Of a DNA stretch of 33,755 nt, positions 1 through 8,045 are shown one piece after another. Numbering within the stretch: the first letter of the stretch is position 1; every line of letters begins with the position of its first letter. The translations under genes were made by a program, and so were the position numbers. The stretch comes from Pseudomonadota bacterium (GTDB lineage: Bacteria; Pseudomonadota; Alphaproteobacteria; Acetobacterales; Acetobacteraceae): positions 1-33,755 of the forward strand of contig JAKBCO010000004.1 in the NCBI GenBank assembly GCA_021807785.1. Direction: 5' to 3'. The notes below the pieces were generated by a model that saw nothing but the letters and a program-made list of their open reading frames with translations, made no database searches and was not told the origin of the DNA.

Positions 1-711
1 CCAGCGCAGATGCTCGGCCATCTCCTGCGGCCCGGTGGCGCAGTTGAGCCCCAGCATCGGCACATCGAGCGCATGCGCCACCGCGGCGGCGGCGGCGATA
101 TCGGGGCCGACCAGCAGGGTGCCGGTGGTCTCCACCGTGACCTGCACGAAGGCCGGGGTGTCGGTGCCGGCCTCGGCGCGGGCGCGCTTGGCCCCGTTCA
201 CCGCGGCCTTGATCTGCAACGGGTCCTGACAGGTCTCGATCAGGATCGCGTCCACGCCGCCGGCGATCAGGCCCCGGCATTGCTCGGTCAGCGCGTCCTC
301 CAGCGGATCGTAGGCGATATTGCCCAGGCTCGGCAGCTTGGTGCCCGGGCCGATGCTGCCCAGGACGTAACGGTCGCGCCCGTCGGCGAAGCTTTCGGCA
401 GCCTCGCGGGCCAGTTCGCCGGCGCGGCGGTTGATCTCGAAGGCGCGGTCGGCGAGATCGAACTCGGCCAGGGTGACCGGGGAGGCGCCGAAGCTGTTGG
501 TTTCCACCATGTCGGCGCCGGCCGCGAAATAGCCGTGATGGATCTCGCGCACCAGGTCGGGGCGCGACAGGCACAGCACATCGGTGCAGTTCTCGCGCCC
601 CCAGTAGTCGCGCTCGATATCCAGATGCAGCGCCTGCACGCGCGAGCCCATGCCGCCGTCGGCCAGCAGCACGCGGTCTTTGAGTACGTCGAGCAGATGG
701 GATCGGGGCAT
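1..711 (-). CDS. metH: Methionine synthase MetH, homocysteine S-methyltransferase domain (partial, N-terminal 237 residues)
   Basis: The gene begins at ATG 711 and runs off the left edge, so only about 237 residues are visible. They form the N-terminal homocysteine S-methyltransferase TIM barrel of cobalamin-dependent methionine synthase. The sequence opens MPRSHLLDVLKDRVLLADGGMGSR, with the family's DGGMG motif (split here: DGGMG follows LLA). Further in are METNSFGASP, IGPGTKLPS and LIETCQDPLQIKAAV. Near the edge, GLNCATGP carries the first of the zinc-binding cysteines. MetH transfers a methyl group from methyltetrahydrofolate through cobalamin to homocysteine, making methionine in the cytoplasm. 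The start lies 8 bp after the stop of the upstream regulator, so the two are almost certainly co-transcribed. The folate, cobalamin and activation domains lie outside the window. A stand-alone homocysteine methyltransferase subunit cannot be excluded from this fragment. Confidence 0.9.
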   Translation of the reverse strand, partial: MPRSHLLDVLKDRVLLADGGMGSRVQALHLDIERDYWGRENCTDVLCLSRPDLVREIHHGYFAAGADMVETNSFGASPVTLAEFDLADRAFEINRRAGELAREAAESFADGRDRYVLGSIGPGTKLPSLGNIAYDPLEDALTEQCRGLIAGGVDAILIETCQDPLQIKAAVNGAKRARAEAGTDTPAFVQVTVETTGTLLVGPDIAAAAAVAHALDVPMLGLNCATGPQEMAEHLRW

Positions 712-719
712 GGTCTCGC

Positions 720-1667
720 TCAGGCAGGCGCAAGGGCAGCGGCGCGCGCGGTCCAGATCAGGACCGGCAGGCCGCCCGGATGGGTGGGGGCGATGTCGTG
801 CGCGGGTTCGGGGGCCAGCCCGGCCTCGGCCAGCAGGCGGCCGATATCGGCGGCGGCGAAGCCTTGCCAGCGATGCGCGAACCGCAGCGCGAGATCGGCG
901 CGCCGATGCGCCGCCAGGTCGATCACCACCAGCCGTCCGCCGGGGGTCAGAACCCGCGCGGCCTCCGCCAGCACGCGCCCGGGCGCCTCGGCGTAGTGCA
1001 GCACCATCTGCGCCACCACCAGATCGAACCCGGCATCGGCGAAGGGCAGCCGATACATGTCGGCGCGCCGCACCGCGGCATTGGCGAGGCCGGCGCGGGC
1101 CAGCCGGGCGCGGGCCAGCGCCAGCATGGCGGCGGAGGCGTCGATGCCGATCGCCTCCGCCACGCTCGGGGCGAGCAGTTCCAGCACCCGCCCGGTGCCG
1201 GTCCCGATATCCAGAACCCTGGCCGCGCCGCCGGGCGGAACCTGGGCGAGCAGGGCCGCCTCCACCGCGGCGGCGGGCAGGTCGAGCGCCCGGGTCTCGT
1301 CCCACTCCGCGCCCTGGCGCTGGAAGCTTTCGGAGGCGATGCGAGCTCGCTCGGCGAGCACCCGCGCCGCCTCCCGCCGGTCGGCGGCGAGCACCGGGTC
1401 ATCCGCCGGCAGCCGCGCCAGCAACTCCCGCGCCAGCGCGCCGCCGGCGCCGGGGGGGACGGCGAACCAGACATTCGCCCCTTCCCGTTGCCGGTCCAGC
1501 AGTCCGGCATCGCAGAGCAGCTTCAGGTGGCGCGACAGGCGGGGCTGGGACTGGCCGAGGATCTCGGTGAACTCGGAGACGCAGAACGCCCCCGCCGCGC
1601 CGAGCGCCAGCAGGCGCAGGCGGGTCGGTTCGGCACAGGCGCGCAGGGCGGCGAGCAGCGTCTCCAT
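720..1667 (-). CDS. ArsR-family regulator fused to a SAM-dependent methyltransferase domain (SahR-like)
   Basis: This is a 315-residue two-domain protein. Residues 1-80 form an ArsR-type winged helix: EPTRLRLLALGAAGAFCV, then the recognition region SQPRLSRHLKLLCDAGLL. Residues 110-310 form a class I methyltransferase fold, with the SAM-binding motif VLDIGTGTGR at 151-160, GIDAS at 174-178 and a post-I region ending LTPGGRLVVIDL. As I recall, regulators of this type next to methionine-cycle genes are called SahR and sense S-adenosylhomocysteine. The methyltransferase-like domain could be the ligand sensor rather than an enzyme, which is inference. The neighbour metH starts 8 bp downstream. A palindromic operator lies 14 bp before the start codon, so autoregulation is likely. 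ATG 1667 has only a weak Shine-Dalgarno sequence, but the HTH alignment supports it. Confidence 0.85.
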   Translation of the reverse strand: METLLAALRACAEPTRLRLLALGAAGAFCVSEFTEILGQSQPRLSRHLKLLCDAGLLDRQREGANVWFAVPPGAGGALARELLARLPADDPVLAADRREAARVLAERARIASESFQRQGAEWDETRALDLPAAAVEAALLAQVPPGGAARVLDIGTGTGRVLELLAPSVAEAIGIDASAAMLALARARLARAGLANAAVRRADMYRLPFADAGFDLVVAQMVLHYAEAPGRVLAEAARVLTPGGRLVVIDLAAHRRADLALRFAHRWQGFAAADIGRLLAEAGLAPEPAHDIAPTHPGGLPVLIWTARAAALAPA

Positions 1668-1680
1668 GCACCGCAGAATG

Positions 1681-1700
1681 ACATAAACATATCCTTATGT
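1681..1700. promoter_or_regulatory. Predicted SahR-type operator (imperfect 20-bp palindrome)
   Basis: An AT-rich inverted repeat, ACATAA-N2-ATAT-N2-TTATGT, matches its own reverse complement at 16 of 20 positions. It sits in a strongly GC-rich background in the 57-bp gap between the CaiB-family gene and the ArsR-methyltransferase gene, ending 14 bp before the latter's start codon. ArsR regulators bind such palindromes. From memory, the SahR consensus in Proteobacteria has an ATAT-like centre flanked by A/T-rich arms. A -10-like TATGTT falls inside the palindrome on the minus strand, so binding could block RNA polymerase. The sequence pattern is observed; the regulator assignment is inferred. 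Confidence 0.6.
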
Positions 1701-1724
1701 CCAGAGGGTGTCTCTGCCGGCCGC

Positions 1725-2936
1725 TCAGATCACCCCCGCCTGCCGCAGCGCCGCGAGCCGCGCCGCGTCCAGCCCCAGCAGCGTGCCCAGCACCGCGTCG
1801 GTCTGCCCGCCCAGCAGCGGCGGGGCGTGGCGGTAATCGACCGGGGTTTCCGACAGCCGCACCGGGTTGGCGATCACCTTCACCGGCACGCCCGCGTCAT
1901 GGGCCATTTCCCGCAGCATCCCGCGCGCGATCACCTGCGGGTCGGCGAACACCTCGGCCAGCCGGTTGATCGGGCCGCAGCCGATCTTCAGCGCCTCCAG
2001 CCGGTCGATCCACCAGCCGGTGGGATGGGCTTGCAACACCGGGGTCAGGGTGTCGGTGACCAGCTGGCGGTTTTCCACCCGCGCCGCGTTGGTGGCGAAG
2101 CGCGGGTCCTCCAGCAGATGGGTCAGCGCGAAGGCCTCGCAGAAGCGCTTGAAGGTGGGGTCGTTGCCGATCGACAGCACGATATGGCCGTCGGCGGTGG
2201 GGAACACCTGGTAGGGCACGATGTTCGGGTGCTGGTTGCCCAGCCGCGGCGGGTTCTGGCCGGTGGCCAGAAAGTTCATGCCCTGGTTGGCCAGCCAGGC
2301 GACATGGGTGTCCAGCATCCCGATATCGATCTGCTGGCCCTGGCCGGTGGCCTCGCGGTGGCGCAGCGCGGCCAGGATGCCGATGCAGCCGTAGAGCCCG
2401 GCGAACAGATCGGCCACCGGCACGCCCACCTTCTGCGGCATCCCGTCCGGCTCGCCGGTCAGGCTCATCACCCCGCCCATGGCTTGGATCAGGCTGTCAT
2501 AGCCGGGGCGCGGCGCGTAGGGGCCGGTCTGGCCGAAGCCGGTGATGGAACAATAGATCAGCCCTGGATGTTTCGTATGCAGCTGCTGGTAGCCGAGCCC
2601 GTATTTCGCCAGCGCGCCGACCTTGAAGTTCTCCACCAGGATGTCGCAGCGCGCGATCAGCGCCCGCGCGAGCTCCTGCCCCTCGGGCGTGGCGATATCG
2701 AGCGTGACCGAGTGCTTGTTGCGGTTCACGCCGACGAAATAGGCGCTCTCCTTGGTGCCCGGCATCAGCGGCGGGGCGAAGCCGCGGGTATCGTCGCCGG
2801 CACCCGGGCGCTCGATCTTGATGACCTCGGCGCCGAGATCGGCCAGCATCTGGGTGCAGGTGGGGCCGGCGAGCACGCGCGTAAGGTCGAACACGCGCAG
2901 GCCGCGAAGCGGGCCGGTCGGGGTGGGTTCGGACAT
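1725..2936 (-). CDS. CaiB/BaiF (class III) family CoA-transferase
   Basis: This 403-residue protein has the family hallmarks: LRGLRVFDLTRVLAGP at the N terminus, LADLGAEVIKIERPG (about 32-45), NRNKHSVTLD and ILVENFKVGAL. ITGFGQTGPYAPRPGYD and QAMGGVMSLTG follow. The segment GVPVADLFAG places the probable catalytic aspartate at residue 176, where class III CoA-transferases form an aspartyl-CoA intermediate. These enzymes move CoA between carboxylic acids in the cytoplasm. The substrates cannot be read from sequence; oxalate/formate, succinate/glutarate-type and racemase relatives all share these motifs. An upstream in-frame codon at 3035 exists, but ATG 2936 fits the family N terminus and avoids a 33-residue Arg/Ala-rich extension. 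The gene is divergent from ppsA and lies upstream of the SahR-like gene on the same strand. A link to the oxalyl-CoA-synthetase-like gene far downstream is only a possibility. Confidence 0.88.
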   Translation of the reverse strand: MSEPTPTGPLRGLRVFDLTRVLAGPTCTQMLADLGAEVIKIERPGAGDDTRGFAPPLMPGTKESAYFVGVNRNKHSVTLDIATPEGQELARALIARCDILVENFKVGALAKYGLGYQQLHTKHPGLIYCSITGFGQTGPYAPRPGYDSLIQAMGGVMSLTGEPDGMPQKVGVPVADLFAGLYGCIGILAALRHREATGQGQQIDIGMLDTHVAWLANQGMNFLATGQNPPRLGNQHPNIVPYQVFPTADGHIVLSIGNDPTFKRFCEAFALTHLLEDPRFATNAARVENRQLVTDTLTPVLQAHPTGWWIDRLEALKIGCGPINRLAEVFADPQVIARGMLREMAHDAGVPVKVIANPVRLSETPVDYRHAPPLLGGQTDAVLGTLLGLDAARLAALRQAGVI

Positions 2937-3021
2937 GGGGGGGCCTTGGCTGCGAGGGGGGGCAAAATGGCGGCAGGAGTCGGCGCGGCGCAAGGGGGCG
3001 GTTGTCGCGGAGCGTCGGGCG

Positions 3022-3035
3022 TTGATCCACGTCAT
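3022..3035 (+). promoter_or_regulatory. Possible FNR/FixK-type box upstream of ppsA operon
   Basis: The sequence TTGATCCACGTCAT matches the FixK/FNR consensus TTGA-N6-TCAA at 7 of the 8 fixed positions. It lies in the 149-bp divergent spacer, 50 bp before the ppsA start codon. A poor -10-like TAACCT at 3057-3062 is spaced as expected for a class II FNR promoter (box centre near -41.5), giving a predicted start near 3070 and a very short leader. The downstream operon encodes oxygen-sensitive pyruvate:ferredoxin oxidoreductase, which makes low-oxygen control sensible. A single box with one mismatch can occur by chance, so this is tentative. Confidence 0.4.
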
Positions 3036-3085
3036 TGTGGCCCCACCCCAGGGACCTAACCTGTCGCCCCGAGGAGGGATCGGCC

Positions 3086-5476
3086 ATGCTGACCGAACAG
3101 TCGCTGGTACGCTGGTTCGCCACCCTGGGAATCGGCGATGTGGGCGAGGTCGGCGGCAAGACCGCCTCGCTCGGAGAACTCTATGGCCACATGGCGGGCG
3201 CCGGGGTGCGGGTGCCGAACGGGTTCGCGCTCACCGCGATCGCCTATCGCCAGGCGCTGACCGCTGCTGGAGCTTGGCCGCGCCTCCATGCGCTGCTCGA
3301 CCGGCTGGACGTGACCCACTTGCCAGCCCTGGCGAACGCCGCGGCGGCGGCCCGCGAGATCGTCCACGCCGCCACCGGCACCGAGATCCTGCGCGCGGCG
3401 GTCGCGGCGGGCTACGCGGAACTCGAACGAGAATACGGCGCCGCAGTCGCGGTCGCGGTGCGCAGCTCCGCCACCGCCGAGGACCTGCCCGATGCCAGCT
3501 TCGCCGGCCAGCACGAGAGCTTCCTCAACGTCACCGGCGCCGAGGCCGTGTTCGAGGCCTGCCGGCGCTGCTTCGCCTCCCTCTTCACCGACCGCGCAAT
3601 CGTCTATCGGGTCAATAACGGCTTCGACCATTTCCGGGTGGCGCTGTCGGTCGCGGTGATGAAAATGGTGCGCTCCGACGCGGCATCGAGCGGGGTGATC
3701 TTCACCCTGGATACCGAATCCGGCTTCCGCGACGTGGTGCTCCTGACCGGCGCCTGGGGCCTGGGCGAGAACGTGGTGCAGGGCGCGGTCGATCCAGATG
3801 AATTCGTGGTCCACAAGCCCACCTACCGCGCCGGGCATCGCGCCGTGCTGCGTCGCCGGCTGGGACAGAAGCAGATGACCATGGGCCTGGTCGAGGGCGT
3901 GACGCGCAACCTGCCGACCCCGCCCGAGCAACGGGCGCGCTACTGCCTGACCGATCCCGAGGTGTTGGAACTGGCCGGCGCCGCGCTGCGGATCGAGGAC
4001 CACTATTCCGCCGCCGCCGGCCATCCGCTGCCGATGGACATCGAATGGGCCAAGGATGCGGACGATGGTCAGCTCTATATCGTGCAGGCGCGGCCGGAGA
4101 CCGTCGCCTCCCGCCGCGCCGCGGGGATGCAGGAGACCTACGCCCTGACGCAGGACGCGACGCCGCTGGTGACCGGACGCGCGGTGGGCGAGAAGATCGC
4201 CGCCGGGGCGGTGCGCCTGGTGCGCGGCGCCGCCGACCTCGCCGCCTTCCGCCCGGGCGAGGTGCTGGTCGCCGAACAGACCAGCCCGGACTGGGAGCCG
4301 GTGATGAAGACCGCCGGCGCCATCGTCACCGACCATGGCGGGCGCACCTGCCACGCCGCAATCGTGGCGCGCGAGCTCGGCGTGCCGGCGGTGGTCGGCG
4401 CCGGCAATGCCACCGCGGCGCTGGAAGGCGGCACCGAGGTCACGGTCTCCTGCGCCGCCGGCGAACAGGGCGCCGTCTATGCCGGCCGGCTGCCGTTCGA
4501 GGTGACGCGGGTCGATCTGGGCGCGCTGGCGATGCCGAAGACGGCGATCATGGTCAATCTCGGCAACCCCGAGCGCGCCTTCCATACCGCCATGCTGCCC
4601 AATGAGGGCGTCGGACTGGCGCGGATGGAGTTTGTCATCAGCGAGCATATCGGCATCCACCCGATGGCGATCGAGCATCCGGAGCGGATCGCGCCGGCCG
4701 CGCGCGCCGCCATCGCCGCGCGCGCGGGCGCGGATGCCTCGCCGCGCGAGTTCTTCATTCGCGCCTTGTCCGAAGGCATCGGCACCATCGCCGCCGCCTT
4801 CTTCCCGCGCCCGGTGATCGTGCGCCTGTCCGACTTCAAGACCAACGAATACGCAGCCCTGATCGGCGGCGCGGCGTTCGAGCCGGTGGAAGCCAACCCG
4901 ATGCTCGGCTTCCGCGGCGCGGCGCGCTACGCCCATCCGGCCTATCGCGAGGGTTTCGCGCTCGAATGCGCCGCGCTTTCGCGGGTGCGCCGCGAGATGG
5001 GCCTGACCAATCTGCTCATCATGGTCCCGTTCTGCCGCCGCGTCGCCGAGGCCGAGACGGTGCTGGCCGAGCTGGCGCGCAACGGCCTGCAACGCGGCCA
5101 GGACGGGCTCGAGATCTATGTGATGTGCGAGATCCCGAACAACGTGATCCAGATCGACGCCTTCGCCCGCGTGTTCGACGGGTTCTCGATCGGCTCCAAC
5201 GACCTGACCCAGCTGACGCTCGGCGTCGATCGCGATTCCGACATCGTCGCCTTCGATTTCGACGAGCGCGATCCCGGCATGATCGAAATGCTGCGCCTCG
5301 CGGTGACCGGTGCGCACCGCAACGGCCGCAAGGTGGGCATCTGCGGCGAGGCCCCGGCCAACTACCCCGAGCTGGCGCGCTTCCTGGCCGGGATCGGCAT
5401 CGACTCGATCAGCGTCAATCCCGGCAGCGTGCTGCGCACGATCGCCGAGGTCCGCGCCGCCGAAGGCGCCGGATGA
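3086..5476 (+). CDS. ppsA: Phosphoenolpyruvate synthase (pyruvate, water dikinase)
   Basis: This 796-residue protein has the usual length for PEP synthase, which converts pyruvate, ATP and water to PEP, AMP and phosphate. The N-terminal ATP-grasp part has GKTASLGELY, RSSATAEDLPDASFAGQ and WGLGENVVQGAVDPDEF. The swivelling phosphohistidine domain has DHGGRTCHAAIVARE with catalytic His423. The C-terminal PEP-binding barrel has IVRLSDFKTNEYAALIGG, MLGFRGAARY, GSNDLTQLTLGVDRDS and GICGEAPA with catalytic Cys753. A strong Shine-Dalgarno (GAGGAGGGA, 3071-3079) fixes the start at ATG 3086 rather than the earlier in-frame codon at 3035. It is the first gene of a four-gene operon and ends one base before pfkB. 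Its natural partner here is the PFOR downstream, since pyruvate made from acetyl-CoA could be turned into PEP. Confidence 0.96.
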   Translation: MLTEQSLVRWFATLGIGDVGEVGGKTASLGELYGHMAGAGVRVPNGFALTAIAYRQALTAAGAWPRLHALLDRLDVTHLPALANAAAAAREIVHAATGTEILRAAVAAGYAELEREYGAAVAVAVRSSATAEDLPDASFAGQHESFLNVTGAEAVFEACRRCFASLFTDRAIVYRVNNGFDHFRVALSVAVMKMVRSDAASSGVIFTLDTESGFRDVVLLTGAWGLGENVVQGAVDPDEFVVHKPTYRAGHRAVLRRRLGQKQMTMGLVEGVTRNLPTPPEQRARYCLTDPEVLELAGAALRIEDHYSAAAGHPLPMDIEWAKDADDGQLYIVQARPETVASRRAAGMQETYALTQDATPLVTGRAVGEKIAAGAVRLVRGAADLAAFRPGEVLVAEQTSPDWEPVMKTAGAIVTDHGGRTCHAAIVARELGVPAVVGAGNATAALEGGTEVTVSCAAGEQGAVYAGRLPFEVTRVDLGALAMPKTAIMVNLGNPERAFHTAMLPNEGVGLARMEFVISEHIGIHPMAIEHPERIAPAARAAIAARAGADASPREFFIRALSEGIGTIAAAFFPRPVIVRLSDFKTNEYAALIGGAAFEPVEANPMLGFRGAARYAHPAYREGFALECAALSRVRREMGLTNLLIMVPFCRRVAEAETVLAELARNGLQRGQDGLEIYVMCEIPNNVIQIDAFARVFDGFSIGSNDLTQLTLGVDRDSDIVAFDFDERDPGMIEMLRLAVTGAHRNGRKVGICGEAPANYPELARFLAGIGIDSISVNPGSVLRTIAEVRAAEGAG

Positions 5477-5477
5477 C

Positions 5478-6419
5478 ATGACCCGGCGGATCGTCACCCT
5501 GACGCTCAATCCGGCGGTTGACTTGGCGACCGTCGCCCCGCGCATCGTGCCGACGCACAAGATCCGTACGCGCGGCGAGGAGGTCGATCCCGGCGGCGGC
5601 GGCATCAATGTCGCCCGGGTGATCCATGCGCTGGGCGGGGACGCGCTGGCGGTACTGGCCGAAGGCGGCGCCACCGGCCGCTTTCTGACCGAACTGCTGG
5701 AGGAAGCGGGCGTACCCTTCCGCGCCGTGCCGATCCGCGGGCGCACCCGGGTGTCCTTCGCGGTGCGGGAGGCGGCCACCGGGCAGGAGTACCGGTTCGT
5801 TCCCGAAGGCCCGACCCTGACGGAAGCGGACTGGCGCGCGGCGGTCGAGACGGCGCTGGCCGAGCCGGGCGAATTCCTGGTGCTGAGCGGCAGCCTCCCG
5901 CCAGGCGTGCCGGCGACAGCCTATGCCGAGATCGCGCGCCGCGCCGCCGCGGCCGGGCGGCGGGTGGCGCTGGACAGTTCCGGCCCGGCGCTGGCCGCCG
6001 CGCTGGCGCCAGGGGGGGCGCCTGGACTCGATCTGATCAAGCCGAGCCTGGGCGAGCTGGAGGCCCTGATCGGTCGCGCGCCGGCCGATCCGGCCGCCGA
6101 GGCCGCCGCGCTCGTGCGCGCCGGCGCGGCGCGGATGGTGGCGGTGACGCTGGGTGCCGAAGGCGCGCTGCTGGCCAGCCGGGACGGCGTGCTGCGCCGC
6201 CCGGCGCTGCCGGGGAGGGTGCGAAGCGCGGTCGGCGCGGGCGATGCGTTCCTCGGCGGGCTGGTGTTCGCGCTCGCGGGCGGCGCCGCGCCGGCGCTCG
6301 CGCTCGATTGGGCGCTCGCCGCCGGCGCCGCCGCGGTCGGCGGGGTCGGCACCGCGCGCCTGACCCGCGCCGACGTGCTTGCCCGCCTGCCCGCCGGATC
6401 GGAGCTTTCCGAATGTTGA
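5478..6419 (+). CDS. pfkB: 6-phosphofructokinase, Pfk-2 type (PfkB family)
   Basis: A 313-residue PfkB-family ribokinase-fold sugar kinase. It resembles E. coli Pfk-2 closely: TLTLNPAVDLATV at the start, then PGGGGINVARVIHALGG, GGATGRFL, EYRFVPEGP, VLSGSLPPGV and DSSGPAL. The C-terminal signature VGAGDAFLGG has its catalytic Asp at 256, the same number as I recall for E. coli Pfk-2. This likeness favours fructose-6-phosphate as substrate over fructose-1-phosphate (FruK), and no fructose PTS genes are nearby. The ATG follows the ppsA stop by one base, and the stop overlaps the next gene by 7 bases, so translation is coupled. Many alphaproteobacteria lack a phosphofructokinase and use the Entner-Doudoroff route, so a PFK in a PFOR operon is notable. 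1-Phosphofructokinase or tagatose-6-phosphate kinase activity remains possible. Confidence 0.87.
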   Translation: MTRRIVTLTLNPAVDLATVAPRIVPTHKIRTRGEEVDPGGGGINVARVIHALGGDALAVLAEGGATGRFLTELLEEAGVPFRAVPIRGRTRVSFAVREAATGQEYRFVPEGPTLTEADWRAAVETALAEPGEFLVLSGSLPPGVPATAYAEIARRAAAAGRRVALDSSGPALAAALAPGGAPGLDLIKPSLGELEALIGRAPADPAAEAAALVRAGAARMVAVTLGAEGALLASRDGVLRRPALPGRVRSAVGAGDAFLGGLVFALAGGAAPALALDWALAAGAAAVGGVGTARLTRADVLARLPAGSELSEC

Positions 6420-8044
6420 AACGCAGCGACATGACCCGCGCGCTCGATCTGACCGCGGCGCCGGGCGCCGGGCCGGTGCGCACCCGCCGTCCGGTCTATC
6501 GGGACCTGTTGCCGCCCTGCAACGAGGCCTGCCCGGCCGGCGAGGACATCCAGGCCTGGCTCGCGCTCGCCCAGGCCGGACAGTATCGCGCCGCCTGGGA
6601 AAAGCTGGTCGAGGCCAATCCGCTGCCGGGAACGCATGGGCGGGTCTGCTACCACCCGTGCGAATCCGCCTGCAACCGCAACGAACTGGACGACGCGGTG
6701 AGCATCCATGCGGTGGAACGCTTCCTCGGCGACGCGGCGCTGGCCGCGCGCTGGCCGTTGCCGCGCGGCGCGGCGGACAGCGGCAAGCGGGTGCTGGTCG
6801 TCGGCGCCGGTCCCTCGGGGTTGTCCGCCGGCTATCATCTGCGCCGCCTGGGGCACGCGGTGGATCTGCACGAGGCCGGGCCGGTGGCCGGCGGGATGCT
6901 GCATTTCGGCATCCCCGCCTATCGCCTGCCGCGCGCCGGACTGGCCGCCGAGATCGCGCGGCTGGAGGAGTACGGCGTGCGCATCCGCCGCGACAGCAAG
7001 GTGGAGGACCTGCTGGCCCTGCGCGAGGCCGGCGGGTTCGACGCGGTATTCGTCGCCATCGGCGCGCAGCTCTCCCAGCATGTCGGCATCCCGGCGCGCG
7101 ACGCGGCGCGGGTGCTGGACGCGGTGGCGCTGCTGCGCGACGTCGCCGCCGGCGAGCGCCCGCTGCTCGGCCGCCGCGTCGTGGTCTATGGCGGCGGCAA
7201 CACGGCGATGGACGCGGCGCGCACCGCGCGGCGCCTGGGCGCGGCGGAGACCATGATCGTCTATCGCCGCGACCGCGCGCACATGCCGGCGCACGAATTC
7301 GAGGCCGACGAGGCGCTGTCCGAAGGCGTGAAGATCCGCTGGCTGACCTCCATCCGCGAGATCGCCGGTCCCGACCTCACGGTGGAGCGGATGGCGATCG
7401 ACGCCGAGGGCCGCCCGCATCCCACCGGCGAGATCGAGACCTTGTCGGCCGACGCGGTGGTGCTGGCGCTGGGCCAGGCGACCGATAGCGGCTTCCTCGC
7501 CCGTGTTCCCGGCCTCGTGCGTCGCCCGGACGGCACGGTCGAGGTCGGGCCCGATCTGATGACCGGCCATGCCGGCATCTTCGCCGGCGGCGACGCGATC
7601 CCGGCGCAGCGCAGCGTCACCGTCGCGGTCGGCCATGGCAGGCAAGCGGCACGCCAGATCGATGCCTGGCTGCGCGGCGCGACGCATGAGGAGGTGCCGC
7701 CGCCGTCACGCGTCGGCTTCGCCATGCTCAACCTGCCGGTATTCAGCGACGCCGATCCGGCGGCGCAGCGCCAGCGCCCGCTCGCCGAGCGCGACGGCTT
7801 CGCCGAGATCGCCGAGGGCCTCGCCGAACGCGAGGCGCGGCGGGAGGCGCAACGCTGCCTGTCCTGCGGCGTCTGCTTCGAATGCGACAATTGCTGGGCC
7901 GCCTGCCCGGAGGATGCGATCGTCAAGCTCGGCCCCGGCAACCGCTACCGCTACGACTATGCGCGCTGCACCGGCTGCGCCGTCTGCTTCGAGCAATGTC
8001 CCTGCCATGCCATCGGCATGGAACCCGAGCCGGCGGAGGGCTGA
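6413..8044 (+). CDS. GltD-like NAD(P)/FAD oxidoreductase with C-terminal double [4Fe-4S] ferredoxin domain
   Basis: This 543-residue protein has three parts. The N terminus (about 30-110) is the Fe-S domain of glutamate synthase small subunits, with cysteines at 36, 40, 79, 83 and 87. The middle is a two-dinucleotide-fold flavoprotein: VLVVGAGPSGLSAGYHLRRLG (split) binds FAD at about 127-147, YGGGNTAMDAARTARRLG binds NAD(P)H near 260-280, and GIFAGGDA closes the FAD site. The C terminus (482-540) has two ferredoxin-like cysteine clusters beginning CLSCGVCF and CTGCAVCF. No glutamate synthase large subunit is present. The gene lies one base before the PFOR gene, so it probably shuttles electrons between ferredoxin, or PFOR itself, and NADP(H). 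That role is inferred. ATG 6413 is supported by GGAG at 6401-6404; an alternative ATG at 6431 lacks a ribosome-binding site. Confidence 0.88.
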   Translation: MLKRSDMTRALDLTAAPGAGPVRTRRPVYRDLLPPCNEACPAGEDIQAWLALAQAGQYRAAWEKLVEANPLPGTHGRVCYHPCESACNRNELDDAVSIHAVERFLGDAALAARWPLPRGAADSGKRVLVVGAGPSGLSAGYHLRRLGHAVDLHEAGPVAGGMLHFGIPAYRLPRAGLAAEIARLEEYGVRIRRDSKVEDLLALREAGGFDAVFVAIGAQLSQHVGIPARDAARVLDAVALLRDVAAGERPLLGRRVVVYGGGNTAMDAARTARRLGAAETMIVYRRDRAHMPAHEFEADEALSEGVKIRWLTSIREIAGPDLTVERMAIDAEGRPHPTGEIETLSADAVVLALGQATDSGFLARVPGLVRRPDGTVEVGPDLMTGHAGIFAGGDAIPAQRSVTVAVGHGRQAARQIDAWLRGATHEEVPPPSRVGFAMLNLPVFSDADPAAQRQRPLAERDGFAEIAEGLAEREARREAQRCLSCGVCFECDNCWAACPEDAIVKLGPGNRYRYDYARCTGCAVCFEQCPCHAIGMEPEPAEG

Positions 8045-8045
8045 G

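Noticed and set aside
780-3059. A 759-codon open frame on the plus strand
   Set aside because: It is antisense to the regulator and CaiB-family genes, both of which have clear family motifs.
3056-5779. A 907-codon open frame on the minus strand
   Set aside because: It is antisense to ppsA and the start of pfkB and has the same noise composition.
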